A stretch of DNA of 64,000 nt from Schistocerca nitens. Taxonomy: Eukaryota; Arthropoda; Insecta; Orthoptera; Acrididae. The position numbers and the translations under genes were made by a program. Below are positions 45,909 through 57,590 of this stretch, piece by piece. Below the pieces are notes generated by a model, which was not told the origin of the DNA, ran no database searches, and worked only from the letters and a program-made list of their open reading frames with translations. Positions within the stretch are counted from its first letter, which is position 1. Every line of letters begins with the position of its first letter. The stretch covers positions 1,189,826,759 to 1,189,890,758 of the forward strand of contig NC_064615.1 in NCBI RefSeq assembly GCF_023898315.1, in the 5' to 3' direction.

Positions 45909-47890
45909 TTGTTCAAAATACCATGGGACAACTTAAATGAAACAGCTCGTGTCTGTGATGTATATTGTATTTCTCAAAACATCCTGTGGGGATGCATGCT
46001 AGTCAATTGCTTCTTTATGTATCCATTTCAGGGAGAAGTTTCCTTGTATGCCAAAGAGAATGTGCCATTCTGTCACATACTTCAGGAGGTTTCTGAGAAA
46101 AATCAAACTGTGTACAGTTCTCTTCAGTGGAACAAGATTCATGTAACACCACTCAGAAGCATCCCTAATATCTGTTGTCCTGTCATCTTCAGCTGTATGT
46201 AATATTGTTGATAAAATTACTTTGAATCCATCTGATTACAACTGAATAAAAAGAATTTTCATACAATAAATTCATTTTATTCAGCTGTAATTACAAAGAT
46301 CCTAAGTATAATTACCAACATAATATTACTTAATGGGACATTCTGCAGAAAAGAATGAAGTAGAACACTGCATGCTTCATTTAATTAACTTTGGAATGTG
46401 ATTATCTTAAAGGAATAGAAGGAACCAACAACACAACAAGAGATAATATTTTCATTTTTCTCTCATTAGTGGATAAGTGCAATGTGTCAGTGTTTCTGAT
46501 TGAGAATCATTCAAAGTGGTACTCATTCTAATGTTGGGAGGTATTACGACAGCAATGAGAATCCACAGATGCAAGAAATTCAGAGTCATAAACACAGTTG
46601 CAGTAGACATACTTATAAAGTCCTTAAATGACCACCAGTGACACGTAGTGTGTAGTGCATCTTTGATTATAAACAGAGTGCAATTTCACATTTTTATCAC
46701 ATTTTATGAAAGTCACTTTCCATAAAGGCACATAAAATACATTACCTGCAGTGACAGACAGTGACAATAACACAAAGCATCAGAAAGTCCTGTGAAAGAA
46801 GGTGTGAATAGTATCAACACTTTCAGCAAAATTCATGGACATCTGAATTACAAAAAATAATGGGAGGTATTGAGAAACATTATGTTATTACCATATTTAA
46901 GCATACAAACTCTGCAAGTAGGGTACATAAATTTAAGAAAAAACTGAAAAAAATCTGCTAGGAAAGATTTCACCATAAGAACCACAAATGTTCAGTAATA
47001 AGTTAATTGACATGAGAGCACAAAGAGATTATTGAGATATGTTATGTTATATATAGCTGAAGCTCACCCTGAGTTACATGTTCCACCTATTCCTTGATGT
47101 CAAAAAGGGATGATTGTGTAAAAGGATAAGTAGCTAAGTAGTAGGTGGGAGCATCCCACTGTTTGAGGTTGTTATAATTTATAGGTAAAGTCTATGAAAC
47201 AGGAAGCATACAGAATGTCTACAAGGCGTGACGACACTCTAGCAGATCTACTTGCTGTGTGAATGTTTAATTATTGTGTGATGACACCGCTTGGAGGTGA
47301 TTTGGATGTATCAGAGAAGAAAAGCCATAATTAGTTGTAAAAATGACAAAGGACTGAAAAACAATTTGTTCATTCATTACTAAATTAAACTTTGATCAGT
47401 AGACACGAAAAGATATATTTAAATGCAATTATTTGGAAATTTGAGATCCCTTACAATATAGTGTAAGATTGTTCAAGATGATTTAAAATATAACAGTTTT
47501 GTGAGACAATGCTGAGGTATAATTTCATAGCTGCTGGACGTATTTAGAACTCTCTTACAGACTTTGCACCAACTGCACTAGAGAAAAGCCATATACCGTA
47601 ACCAGTGGCCTCGATTTGCAAGTCCGCGACATCAGGAAATCATCAGAAGGCAGCCATAATTGAGAAGAATTACACGTAAAACTTGCACAAGCTACCAAAT
47701 AATGACAGAACATTAACACCATTATCAGCATTAATACTATACGTCACAAGGAGAAACAACACAGCGAATGGAGTCATATGGTTTTGATTAAACAATATGA
47801 ATGGTAGTGATGATTTGTGCACTCTATATTACCTGTGGACAGATTTAGAGATGTAGTACACCTTTCAGGTAGATTTTTCAGATGTATTTA
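45909..47890. other. No gene recognised
   Basis: Two kilobases of AT-rich intron. A plus-strand frame at 45909-46202 has a splice-acceptor-like TCCATTTCAG at 46031, but it resembles nothing I know and is on the strand opposite to ABCA. Confidence 0.4.
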
Positions 47891-48250
47891 AACAATAAGT
47901 GGTGTGGCATCTGCATAAGAAACAACTAGTGGCCAATATACCTAAGTTCTCAAAAGTTTTTGAAAAGCTAACATAAAATAGAGTAGTTGCATAGTTCTCA
48001 GAGCTCAACTCATTAATAGATACACAGATTGATTTTAGGAATGGATAATCTGTAACTTCGTGTATGACAATTCAATGTAAACTGCAGCTAATGGGTATCA
48101 TTTGCGATTTAATACTACCTTTAAATGGTGGTATACTGCTAAACACATTATAATGTAATGGAATTATCTGCAGGATCTTCCATTGGCAAAATCCAGTCAT
48201 ACTTTTAATGTAGTAAGCTGTGGTTAGCTTGACATAGTAACACAACAGGA
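47891..48250 (+). pseudogene. Non-LTR reverse transcriptase fragment
   Basis: In one frame: LVANIPKFSKVFEKLT (about 47930-47975), then SLIDTQIDFRNG and, after a shift, GIICDLILPLNGG, which is a degenerate form of the FCDLSKAFDCV block. These are fingers and palm motifs of a LINE. Short and broken. Confidence 0.55.
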
Positions 48251-48789
48251 AATGAGCTGTCATGTAATTGAGGTACCATGTGATAATTTGCTGCCTCAGT
48301 TACACTATATCCACAATTGCTGTGCAAAGACTTTCTCCACATACGCGTACACCATAATTACCCTACCAAGCCTCTCCATCATTTCTAGGACCCCAGTTCC
48401 ATACAATACAATACAAAGCAATAGTTTGCAGGAATTCAAGTTAGTTCCACTTCTTTAATTGGTATACAGCAACAAGTTTCCTTTAACTGTGGAAGATAAC
48501 TCTTAGCTTATAGTGATTACTGAAGTTACAAGCCAGTGATTACAGGCTCCAGTCAGTAACAGAATATTATTACATAAAATGTAATTCAGAGACTAGGTGA
48601 GAGCTAACACCTGTTCTTCCCACGGCACCAGAATTTTACATCAATGGATTAAATCTTTGCCATCTAGCATGAGAAGAAGGCTGAGGCTATGAAAAATCTC
48701 CAGTGGTGATTATTATTAAATAAAACAACATATGAATGATTGAATATCACTGTCATAATTAATTTATATTTGATGATACAGTACATATA

Positions 48790-50211
48790 CACTCCTGGAA
48801 ATGGAAAAAAGAACACATTGACACCGGTGTGTCAGACCCACCATACTTGCTCCGGACACTGCGAGAGGGCTGTACAAGCAATGATCACACGCACGGCACA
48901 GCGGACACACCAGGAACCGCGGTGTTGGCCGCCGAATGGCGCTAGCTGCGCAGCATTTGTGCACTGCTGCCGTCAGTGTCAGCCGGTTTGCCGTGGCATA
49001 CGGAGCTCCATCGCAGTCTTTAACACTGGTAGCATGCCGCGACAGCGTGGACGTGAACCGTATGTGTAGTTGACGGACTTTGAGCGAGGGCGTATAGTGG
49101 GCATGCGGGAGGCTGGGTGGATGTACCGCCGAATTGCTCAACACGTGGGGCGTGAGGTCTCCACAGTACATCGATGTTGTCGCCAGTGGTTGGCGGAAGG
49201 TGCACGTGCCCGTCGACCTGGGACCGGACCGCAGCGACGCACGGATGCACGCCAAGACTGTAGGATCCTACGCAGTGCCGTAGGGGACCGCACCGCCACT
49301 TCCCAGCAAATTAGGGACACTGTTGCTCCTGGGGTATCGGCGAGGACCATTCGCAACCGTCTCCATGAAGCTGGGCTACGGTCCCGCGCACCGTTAGGCC
49401 GTCTTCCGCTCACGCCCCAACATCGTGCAGCCCGCCTCCAGTGCTGTCGCGACAGGCGTGAATAGAGGGACGAATGGAGACGTGTCGTCTTCAGCGATGA
49501 GAGTCGCTTCTGCCTTGGTGCCAATGATGGTCGTATGCGTGTTTGGCGCCGTGCAAGTGAGCGCCACAATCAGGACTGCATACGACCGAGGCACACAGGG
49601 CCAACACCCGGCATCATGGTGTGGGGAGCGATCTCCTACACTGGCCGTACACCACTGGTGATTGTCGAGGGGACACTGAATAGTGCACGGTACATCCAAA
49701 CCGTCATCGAACCCATCGTTCTACCATTCCTAGACCGGCAAGGGAACTTGCTGTTCCAACAGGACAATGCACGTCCGCATGTATCCCGTGCCACCCAACG
49801 TGCTCTAGAAGGTGTAAGTCAACTACCCTGGCCAGCAAGATCTCCGGATCTGTCCCCCATTGAGCATGTTTGGGACTGGATGAAGCGTCGTCTCACGCGG
49901 TCTGCATGTCCAGCACGAACGCTGGTCCAACTGAGGCGCCAGTTGGAAATGGCATGGCAAGCCGTTCCACAGGACTACATCCAGCATCTCTACGATCGTC
50001 TCCATGGGAGAATAGCAGCCTGCATTGCTACGAAAGGTGGATATACACTGTACTAGTGCTGACATTGTGCATGCTCTGTTGCCTGTGTCTATGTGCCTGT
50101 GGTTCTGTCAGTGTGATCATGTGATGTATCTGACCCCAGGAATGTGTCAATAAAGTTTCCCCTTCCTGGGACAATGAATTCACGGTGTTCTTATTTCAAT
50201 TTCCAGGAGTG
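48790..50211 (+). mobile_element. Tc1-like transposon, copy 2 (1422 bp)
   Basis: Same length, TIRs and gene as 7832-9253 but on the opposite strand. Flanked by TA (48788-48789 and 50212-50213). The two copies are about 40 kb apart and inverted relative to each other, both inside the ABCA gene region or just beyond its last visible exon. Confidence 0.95.
49034..50056 (+). pseudogene. Tc1-like transposase with two TAG codons
   Basis: 341 codons including the stop, exactly the length of the frame at 9009-7987, with no indel. TAG at 49067 (codon 12; the other copy has CAG) and TAG at 49463 (codon 144; the other copy has TGG) interrupt it. The DDE residues are kept (FSDESRFCL with Asp, QQDNARPH, SPDLSPIEHVW). 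The longest open part is the C-terminal half from 49535, without the DNA-binding domain. It cannot make full transposase. Confidence 0.9.
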
Positions 50212-50579
50212 TATATGTTTTACATCAATGAATGTTTTTAGATATGTGGCATTCCTTTGTATGCTGTGGTGATAAATGCACCAACATGAAGTGTTTGTGA
50301 AGATAAAAAAATATCCTAACATCTTCTCCTAATTCACGTCCCCTCATCCTCACTGTGTGCTTCTCTCTGCCAGCGCACCTCCCAGTCTTTTCGTTTTGCC
50401 CCTTCTGTGCTCCTCTCCTTTTCCCCTCCCCTCTTCCACCGTGTCCTCCTGCTGCTGTGCCCGGCGGCCTCGTCCTGCCACCATCTGTTCCCTACACATT
50501 CCATCAGGCAGTGTCAACCTCTCTCCCCCTTCCCAACCATTCTCTGGACTGCCATTTCTGTTCGATGTGATGCAGCTAC

Positions 50580-50712
50580 ATTCTGGCCAGTGCGGCTGGA
50601 GTTAGCAGTCGTGTGAAAGCTCAGTGTGTAGTCTTTTCATTATTCCCGTCTGCAACTCAACCTGTCATTTTTAAGGTGGAGTAGCAATCTGTCCTTTTCA
50701 TAATATTGTTTA
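50580..50712 (+). repeat. Penelope-tail-type repeat end
   Basis: GTGAAAGCTCAGTGTG, then CCGTCTGCAACTCAACCTGTC and CTGTCCTTTTCATAATATTG: the right arm of the fold-back repeats at 25233 and 30718. The pyrimidine-rich stretch at 50340-50530 before it probably belongs to the same copy. Confidence 0.6.
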
Positions 50713-51072
50713 CATAACATAACAAACTTTACATTTCACTGAAATGTAAATCCATTTCTCTAAGAGGAAACCCTTTTACTCCATTTTGAAATATAGTACG
50801 ATCTACAGAAATGAATAATTTGTAAATGTCACAAAAATTGCTGGATAGATATTTTTTCCTGTTCAGGCCAGCTCCACTGAAATATTGACACAAATACAGT
50901 ACAGATTGCTTGCTCATCTCCATTTTAATAAACATTACTGATTTATTTTGCAGTTAATCAGGTCAAGAATGTTAAAAGTATTGGATAATTACAAAGATGG
51001 CATATGATATGGCAATCTGATAAATTCAATGTTTCTATTTCTAAAACTGTATTTTGACATTAAATTAAATAC

Positions 51073-51254
51073 CTGCATAAAAAAGTACCATGGCAAAGGT
51101 ACCCCAAACTCTCCAGGAAAAACAGCCTCTACATACAGTGCAATAAGCATATAAATGACAGTGTCCGCAATTAGCATCAGCATTATATGTCCCACAACGA
51201 GGTCATCATTCTGATTAACGGGTCTCCAAAAATCTTCCCACTGTAAGCCTACGC
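51073..51254 (-). CDS. ABCA3-like: ABCA transporter exon: last TMD1 helices
   Basis: Encodes VGLQWEDFWRPVNQNDDL, then a hydrophobic helix (HIMLMLIADTVIYMLIALYV) and EAVFPGEFGVPLPWYFFMQ. VGLQW, EAVFPG and PWYFF are strongly conserved in ABCA proteins just before NBD1. The acceptor is tttttttcag before GCGTAGG and the donor CAG/gtattt. It takes one base from the previous exon and ends in phase 0. Confidence 0.96.
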
Positions 51255-51647
51255 CTGAAAAAAAGTCCTACTTTTCAGAGGTGTAACTTTAGTAATATAA
51301 ATGTTTGAACACACATTCTTTAAGAATTGACATCATGTCAAAATAGAAGTATGTGACTTTGCAAAAGTTTATAAATGATTAGGTGTTATATATGAATGAT
51401 AATGATTTTATTGTAATAATTATTTAATATGAAACTCAGGTGAGAGCTGACACAGCCTGCTCTTCCTGTGGCACAGAAATTCACGTCACTGGATTAAATC
51501 TGCGCTTTGTCAACAGCCATCTAGCATGAGAAGAAGGCTGAGGCTATAAAAAATCTCCAGTGGTGATTATTATTAAATAAAACAATGCATGAATGATTGA
51601 ATATCAATGTTGTAATTAATTTATATTTGATGATGATACAGTACTTG

Positions 51648-52830
51648 CACTATGTGATCAATAGTATCTGGACAACTGGCTGAAAATGACTTACAAGTTT
51701 GTGGTACCCTCCATCGGTAATTCTGGAATTCAAAATGGTGTTGGCCCACCCTTAGCCTTGATGGCAGCTTCCACTCTCGTAGGCATATGTTCAATCAGAT
51801 GCTGGAAGGTATCTTGAGGAATGGCAGCCCATTCTTCATGGAGTGCTGCACTGAGGGGAGGTATCGATGTCGGTCAGTGAGGACTGGCATGAAGTTGGCG
51901 TTCCAAAACATCCCAGACGTGTGCTATAGGATTCAGGTCAGGACTCTGTGCAGGCTAGACCATTACAGGGATGTAATTGTCATATAACCCCTCCGCCACA
52001 GGCCGTGCATTATGAACAGGTACTCGATCATGTTGAAAGATGCAATCGCCATCCCCAAATTGCTGTTCAACAGTGCGATGCAAGAAGGTGCTTAAAACAT
52101 CAATGTAGGTCTGTGCTGTGATAGTGCCATGCAAAACAACAAAGGGTGCAAGCCCCCTCCATGAAAAACACAACCACACTATAACACCACCGCCTCCGAA
52201 TTTTACTGTTGACACTACACATGCTGGCAGATGACATTCACCAGGCATTCGCCATACCCACACTCTGCCATCGAATTGCCACATTGTGTATTGTGATTCG
52301 TCACTCCACACAATGTTTTTTCCACTATTCAGTCATCCAATGTTTACACTCCTTACACCAAGCGAGACATTGTTTGCCATTTACCGGCTTGATGTGTGGC
52401 TTATGAGCAGTGGCTCAACCATGAAATCAATGTTTTCTCACCTCCCGCCTAATTGTCATAGTACTTGCAGCAGATCCTGATACAGTTTGAAATTCCTGTG
52501 TGATGGTCTGGATAGATGTCTGCCTATTACACATTATGACCCTCTTAAACTGTCGGCAGTCTCTGTCAGTCAACAGATGAGGTCGGCCTCTACGCTTTTG
52601 TGCTGTACGTGTCCCTTCGCGTTTCCATTTCACTATCACATCAGAAACAGTGGACCTAGGGATTTTCAAAGTCCGTGAGTTCTGTGGAATGCCCCATTCT
52701 GCTCTCTCATGATGTCTAATGACTACTGAGGTTGCTCATATGGAGTACCTGGTAGTAGGTGGCAGCACAAAGCACCTAATAAGAAAAACATATGTTTGTG
52801 TGGGTGTCCGGATAGTTTTGATCACATAGT
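51648..52830 (-). mobile_element. Tc1-like transposon, second family
   Basis: The ends are inverted repeats: CACTATGTGATCAATAGTAT at the left, and the reverse complement of the right end reads ACTATGTGATCAAAACTATC. The TA target is altered at the left (TG) and kept in a TA-rich run at the right. About 1.18 kb, shorter than the 1422-bp family and unrelated in its TIRs. Confidence 0.88.
51740..52669 (-). pseudogene. Tc1 transposase, second family, catalytic Glu lost
   Basis: Two minus-strand frames: 52669-52427 with the helix-turn-helix (IPRSTVSDVIVKWKREG) and 52311-51955 with MWSDESQYTM (first Asp) and IFQHDRVPVHNARP (second Asp; usual QQDNAPVH). After a stop comes QSPDLNPIAHVWD, where the catalytic Glu is Ala. 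Spacing to that position is 34, the normal Tc1 value. A frame break lies between the two halves. Confidence 0.85.
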
Positions 52831-52935
52831 TTATATATATTTTACATCAATGAAAGTTTTTAGATACGTGGCATTACTTTCTATGTTGTGATGATAAATA
52901 TACCAACAGTGAAGTGTTTGTGAAGATAAAAATTT

Positions 52936-53978
52936 TTATTTGAGTTGTAATTATTTGTTGATGTGTATATGAGAAGATATTTTAGACTGTGTCTTTTTGA
53001 ATAGTGACTGAAATAATTAATGACATCAAAATTAACTCTGACAACTGAGCATTATGGAAAAAGCTAAACCAATTATATCTTTGGTTTTGAAATAGACTGA
53101 CAAAATATGTTTCAAGTCAGTAACAAGTGTTTTTAATTGATAGTGTAATCTATTATTGGGAAGTGAAGGAAAATTAATGAATTTTCACTTAATTACAAAA
53201 ACTTCAAAGATGAAAAGTGCAATATATTAAAGTTTATCTTGGAATAACAGGGCAAAAGCCAGAGATTCACTGTACTTAGGAGAATGCTCTACTAGATATA
53301 ACTGATGGTTGGCTAAGCAACATGACAGCAAATGACTATTTATTTATTTATTTCATGTTCCGTAGATCCAGTTATTGAGTCAATCACAAAGATATGGAAC
53401 ATATCAAATTGTACAGCTTTCAATTTAAACTTACAATAAATACAAGGGCAATTCAATGCCAAATTGTGCATAGTTTAAGTAAGACATACTATAAATACAG
53501 TAAAAGATACAATGTGATAACAACCATTTAACAGAAAAAGGAGTTTCAAATAAAGCTTAGAAATAAGAGCACAAAGTTAAATCGGATATTAGGCCTACAA
53601 GAGTAAATACAGGTAGAGCCAATCTGTTGTTACAAAAAGTGTGAAAATGCTCAAATGCTCAATAAAATCAACTGAACTAGTTCTAGACACAATAAGTTTA
53701 GTGGTGGTATACATTTTCTTTCAAATATTCATCCGCAGTATAAAAAGATACCACATCGATTTTAATACAAAACTGATAATAATAAGTCATTGTATGTTCT
53801 TGTTCCTATTATATCTAAAGAAGATGAACCCACAAAATAATAAATAACTAATAAAAATAAATAAGTCTCAATGAAGTATCAATACAAAAGCTGCCAGAAA
53901 GTTTCATATCAATACAAAGTCACAACATTGGAATTTTAAAAGAAGGAGATAACCCTAAGACTAGCTATACATTCTTAC
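52936..53978. other. No gene recognised; possible LINE-related repeat
   Basis: AT-rich. The stretch starting TATTTATTTATTTATTTCATGTTCCG at 53338 looks like a repeat terminus with a TTTA tract, but I see no coding block. The ABCA exon follows at 53979. Confidence 0.35.
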
Positions 53979-54152
53979 CTGTTCCTTCAAACATAATGAA
54001 GAGTTGCATGCCAAATGACATGGCACTATTGTGGGCCAGTGATGAAAAAACTTTTGCAAAAAGACTTAAATCTGAATACTGCTGCTGCAGAAAGAGGAAA
54101 GGCACATATGCCAGAAACCACAACAATCCACCAACAGTAGCTGCTGTATTTG
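53979..54152 (-). CDS. ABCA3-like: ABCA transporter exon: TMD1 helix and loop
   Basis: Encodes ANTAATVGGLLWFLAYVPFL, then QQQYSDLSLFAKVFSSLAHN and SAMSFGMQLFIMFEGT. The acceptor is cacctatttcag before CAAATAC and the donor ACAG/gtaag. It starts and ends in phase 1; with the previous exon it gives FFQKANTAA, the family-typical FFxKAxxAA. The first part is a membrane helix. Length is 174 bp. Confidence 0.94.
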
Positions 54153-54517
54153 CTGAAATAGGTGATTGTTTATATTAAATGCATGTCATTTCATCACAGT
54201 TCACATTATCCATATCAATCAAATTATCTGAAAATGAGCAGAATGTCTTACAATCTTTACATCACAACAACTCGTGATGATGCTTAGAACTGTTTTATCA
54301 GGTATGATGTATGGAGGTCAGTTCATCTCCACAATATTGTCATGTTTTTAGTAAATCCTTGCATTTAGATAAGTTGATAATTTCTAGAAGGAATCACTAT
54401 CAAGATGTGTTTCAAATTTCATTTTTTCTCTTTCACCTTTTATGTTCAAACAATGGAAAGTCATGATGTTCTTGTTATCCCATCTTTTATGTTTATTATT
54501 TTCAATTAAGAACTTAC

Positions 54518-54758
54518 CTTTCTGAAAGAATACTGAAACCATGAAGCAGAAGCACACACCAGCCATCACATACAGCAGAAAAAACAGGAAAAGTACAACT
54601 CCATTACTGTAAGTGAATACAGATAACCCAGTTCCGTACCAAGAAACTTTCAACAAAATCACAATCAGCGTGACTGTGACTAAAAGAAGGCTCAGAGTTT
54701 TTATAAACCATGCTGTCCAATGCAACCAAGATGGAATTCCCATTATTTTTAGTGTTTC
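54518..54758 (-). CDS. ABCA3-like: ABCA transporter exon: three TMD1 helices
   Basis: Starts ETLKIMGIPSWLHWTAWFIK and continues with hydrophobic helices (TLSLLLVTVTLIVILLKVSW; GVVLFLFFLLYVMAGVCFCF) to MVSVFFQK. E-x-L-x-x-M-G...WxxWF is the conserved entry to this part of ABCA proteins. The acceptor is tttttgtgcag before GAAACAC and the donor AAAG/gtaagt. Phase 0 in, phase 1 out. The upstream exon is not found in the remaining 9.2 kb. Confidence 0.95.
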
Positions 54759-55603
54759 CTGCACAAAAAATATCACCAGAGGATTACAAGAAAATTTTGC
54801 AGCACAGTAGTGTAGCTCTGGAATAAACATTTTTCATGAATAATAAATACATGATCAAACATAACAAATTTATTTCACACAAACATAAATACAGGCTGCC
54901 ATTAACTACTTGGCTATTGTAAAAATTCTTCCTTCCCACATGCCATGCATGCTAAACCTAACCAGGTTGCCTCCACAGCAAGCCTTTGTGTCTGGGTAGT
55001 CACCTGGTGTGCTGGTTTACCTGTGCACCTGGCTAAGGCTGTGCTCATTACTTCCACAGCGATGGCTGTGATAACTTGCACTGTCACACGACAGAGAGAA
55101 AATAAATACGAGGCGTAAAGTTCGATTACAGTAAGCACATTTGAGTAAACACCTGCAGCTAACATGAATAGTTACATCAAAACAGTCTTTGGACTGAAAA
55201 TAATGTCACATTAAAATTTGTTTATTTTCAATCTTATCTGCACATTAATCACTCAACTGACAATGAAACAGCCAAGTTAAAATTTCTTTTATTATCACAT
55301 TTCATCACTGCACTAACTCAAGAAATTAACAGCTCTGGAAGAATTAAATTGGACAGATTTTCATCATCCATCACTCAATTAACAGTTCAGTTTATAGAAA
55401 ACTAGAAAGCTGGACTGATGGGCTCCTATTTGACAGGGTACATATAGTTTCACAGTATGTGATTGTTGTAGATTATTCTAGGGCATTTTTGTGGCTCAAA
55501 GCATGCTACTTTGGAATATAAATGTGAGCAAAACATGCTAACCATTTGCTATACCATTCTAATACATCCACATGTAGTGTGAGCCACAGTAGTACCATAT
55601 ATC
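54759..55603. other. No gene recognised
   Basis: Intron or flank sequence. The minus strand was checked for the expected preceding ABCA exon (ending with a VxEKExRLKE-type block before ETLK) and nothing suitable was seen. Confidence 0.4.
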
Positions 55604-57067
55604 TGTGAATCTACTGCGCATTGCTTTTACAGTATGCAGTATTCAAATTTGGGATGCGCATAAGACACGATGGTGCCTTACATTTGAGAACCAACTTGAA
55701 TCTGTCATTCACCACCAGCATAATTGGAATTTAGGTATTGTTCCTTGTGTCTCAATGCATTAGTGTACATCTCAATTTTGTTGCATTATTCTTGGCATGT
55801 TACTGTGTAGTGCATTTGAATTTTGTAGTCACAAAATGGAAGGCAAGCAGAGAATTCCTTATGCTGAACAAGAGGACGGGATAAGAGTTCAGTGTAGCTA
55901 AGAGTACCGTTCACTTACAGAAGAAAGAGAAATTTTAATTGTTGCAATTACCGCTACTTGAAAAAAAATTCACTGACCCTCACATAGGAAGACATCCCTT
56001 CATAGAAATTCTGAGGTATGTCATCACACTTTCGAAAGACAAGAATATTTTGATGGGCCACATAGGCAATGGTGATGGGATGCCACTTTGGTTTGAATGC
56101 CAAGTAATTACACAACTGATGAGAAGGGGACAAAAGAAGTTACTACCAAAACATCAGGGTGTGAAAAACAGTGCATAACTGCAATGCTGGCAATCACTTC
56201 CCCCTTTCTTAATCTTTGAGCGGAAAATGAGCCCCGAGACCTCTAAAAATGAAAAGCTGTTCCCTGATGATATCATTGTTCAAAATTGATAGACGGGATG
56301 GATGACTAAAACTTTAATGTTTGACAGGCTCCAAAACACAGGGGATCTCCATTCTGATGGGCTTTCCAAACTACCATCAATGCTTTGTCTTGCTGCATTT
56401 CGTGGTCATCTCACTGACAATGTAAAAATAAACTACATTCTAGCCAGTGACTCGTGGAGGGTTGACTTCTGTGTCACTATCCTGGATATAAATAAACCTT
56501 TCAGAGCTCTCATTCAGCAACAGTACAAAAAATGATTTTGAAAAACCAAAATGTGAGCTGACTCTGATAGTAAAAATTAAATGTGCTGCACCCCACATTA
56601 TTTCACACTGGTTTTCGGCTGTCTGTAAAAGCATCGAAGTACCAATGATTGTAAAATCATTCAATAAATGCTGTATTTCAAATAATCTTGATAGAAGTGG
56701 AGATGGTGTTCTCTGGAACAGCCCCAAGGGTGATGAGGAAAGAGGAAATGAATATGTTTCTGATGCAAAATCCCCAGAGGAAACCAGTAATGATGACATT
56801 AGTGAATAATGATAAGTAACACATGTAATTTATGGTATGTTTGTTCCCATGTCACGTAAGTAATCAAGTTAGGCATTCTGTTTTATTAATGACTGTGTCA
56901 CTTAATAATGGGTCACTTGGGTTGTTGTTTTGGTAGTTCATGTATAAACCCATTGTTGTGTAAAATAAATTTTGCCTGCCAGTGATGTGCCAGCAAATTC
57001 TTTCCTTTGTGATTTTAATTTTTAAAACTGGAGTGCATATTATATTTGATGGCACATTAGATTCACA
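55604..57067 (+). mobile_element. pogo/Tigger-like DNA transposon
   Basis: The left end TGTGAATCTACTGCGC and the reverse complement of the right end TGTGAATCTAATGTGC form inverted repeats that stay recognisable for about 45 bp. Length is about 1.46 kb. The internal gene is of the CENP-B-like/DDE_1 type. Confidence 0.7.
55835..56808 (+). pseudogene. pogo/Tigger-like transposase, decayed
   Basis: An N-terminal fragment starts MEGKQRIPYAEQ. Then LEKKFTDPHIGRHPF (DNA-binding part) and, after many stops, MLCLAAFRGHLTDNVK (56380-56430; the family block LDxFRGHLTDxVK, with the Asp changed to Ala). Next come DINKPFRALIQQQYKK (QPLDVxINKPFK block) and VPMIVKSFNKCCISNNLD (C-terminal block). Order and wording fit the DDE_1 transposases of the pogo/Tigger/jerky group. 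Stops and a lost catalytic residue make it inactive. Confidence 0.78.
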
Positions 57068-57590
57068 TAAATATAGTAATTAACTTCAATCAATTTCACT
57101 TAATCTTTAGTTACAGGAGGATATAAAAACTGTGGAAAAGTCTGACCATCACTTAGCTCCAGGTGACCCATATAGTGGCTTATCAATCAATTTTGTAAGT
57201 TTGGAATTACTTTTTATGCACCAGAAATAACTGCTAAGCTCTCAGTATGCCAAGGCTTCTTTTGGTACACCAAGGCTTCTTTCTTTAAATTTTTGGCATA
57301 CACTTATGTAATAAATTATGTAGCATTCAAAATATTGAGCCTTTTGAGGTTATCTATGTTAAGTACAACAAATCTTCTCTGACTGAGTGCACTGGAATCA
57401 CATTAATATGTTAATGAGAAACAAGCCCAATAATTTAATCCTAATCATTGTTTAAAGACAAAAGAGAAAGATGATGGAATCTAATTTATATTATTGGTTA
57501 ACAAAAGCCTGGTGTTGTAGTGCGTGTTTTTGCTAGCTTTCAGGATGGATATTGCCCAAAGGCTTAGTGACAATTTCAGTCTCGTTTCTG
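57068..57590. other. No gene recognised
   Basis: AT-rich sequence without open frames of note. Confidence 0.4.

Larger units (their letters stand above)
48587..50312 (+). repeat. Short dispersed repeat, copy A, split by Tc1 copy 2
   Basis: The flanks 48587-48789 and 50212-50312 together make a repeat of about 300 bp that matches copy B (51434-51647 plus 52831-52935): GGTGAGAGCT, CATCTAGCATGAGAAGAAGG, AAAATCTCCAGTGGTGATTA, then after the insertion TTTTACATCAATGAA and GAAGTGTTTGTGAAGATAAA. Class unknown. Confidence 0.75.
51434..52935 (+). repeat. Short dispersed repeat, copy B, split by another Tc1 element
   Basis: Partner of 48587-50312. The insertion lies at the same point of the repeat (after GATGATACAGTAC, before TATATTTTACATCAATG), but the inserted element is from a different family. 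Confidence 0.75.
10551..54758 (-). other. ABCA3-like: ABCA-subfamily lipid transporter gene, internal part (7 exons)
   Basis: Seven minus-strand exons (54518-54758, 53979-54152, 51073-51254, 42370-42501, 38493-38610, 25784-25938, 10551-10706) total 1158 bp, or 386 codons. All junctions are GT-AG and in phase. The product covers TM helices after the first large loop, the conserved VGLQW...EAVFPG linker and NBD1 with Walker A ([10 protein letters not shown]), Q-loop (CPQHN) and signature (LSGGMKRKLS). Family role: full-size ABCA proteins are membrane ATPases moving phospholipids or sterols, often in lysosome-related organelles or the plasma membrane. The NBD1 wording is close to vertebrate ABCA3 from memory; orthology is not tested. 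The 5' and 3' ends lie outside the window. Confidence 0.93.

Noticed and set aside
45909..46202. Possible exon with an acceptor-like TTTCAG
   Set aside because: Strand is opposite to ABCA, no domain is recognisable, and no convincing donor was found.
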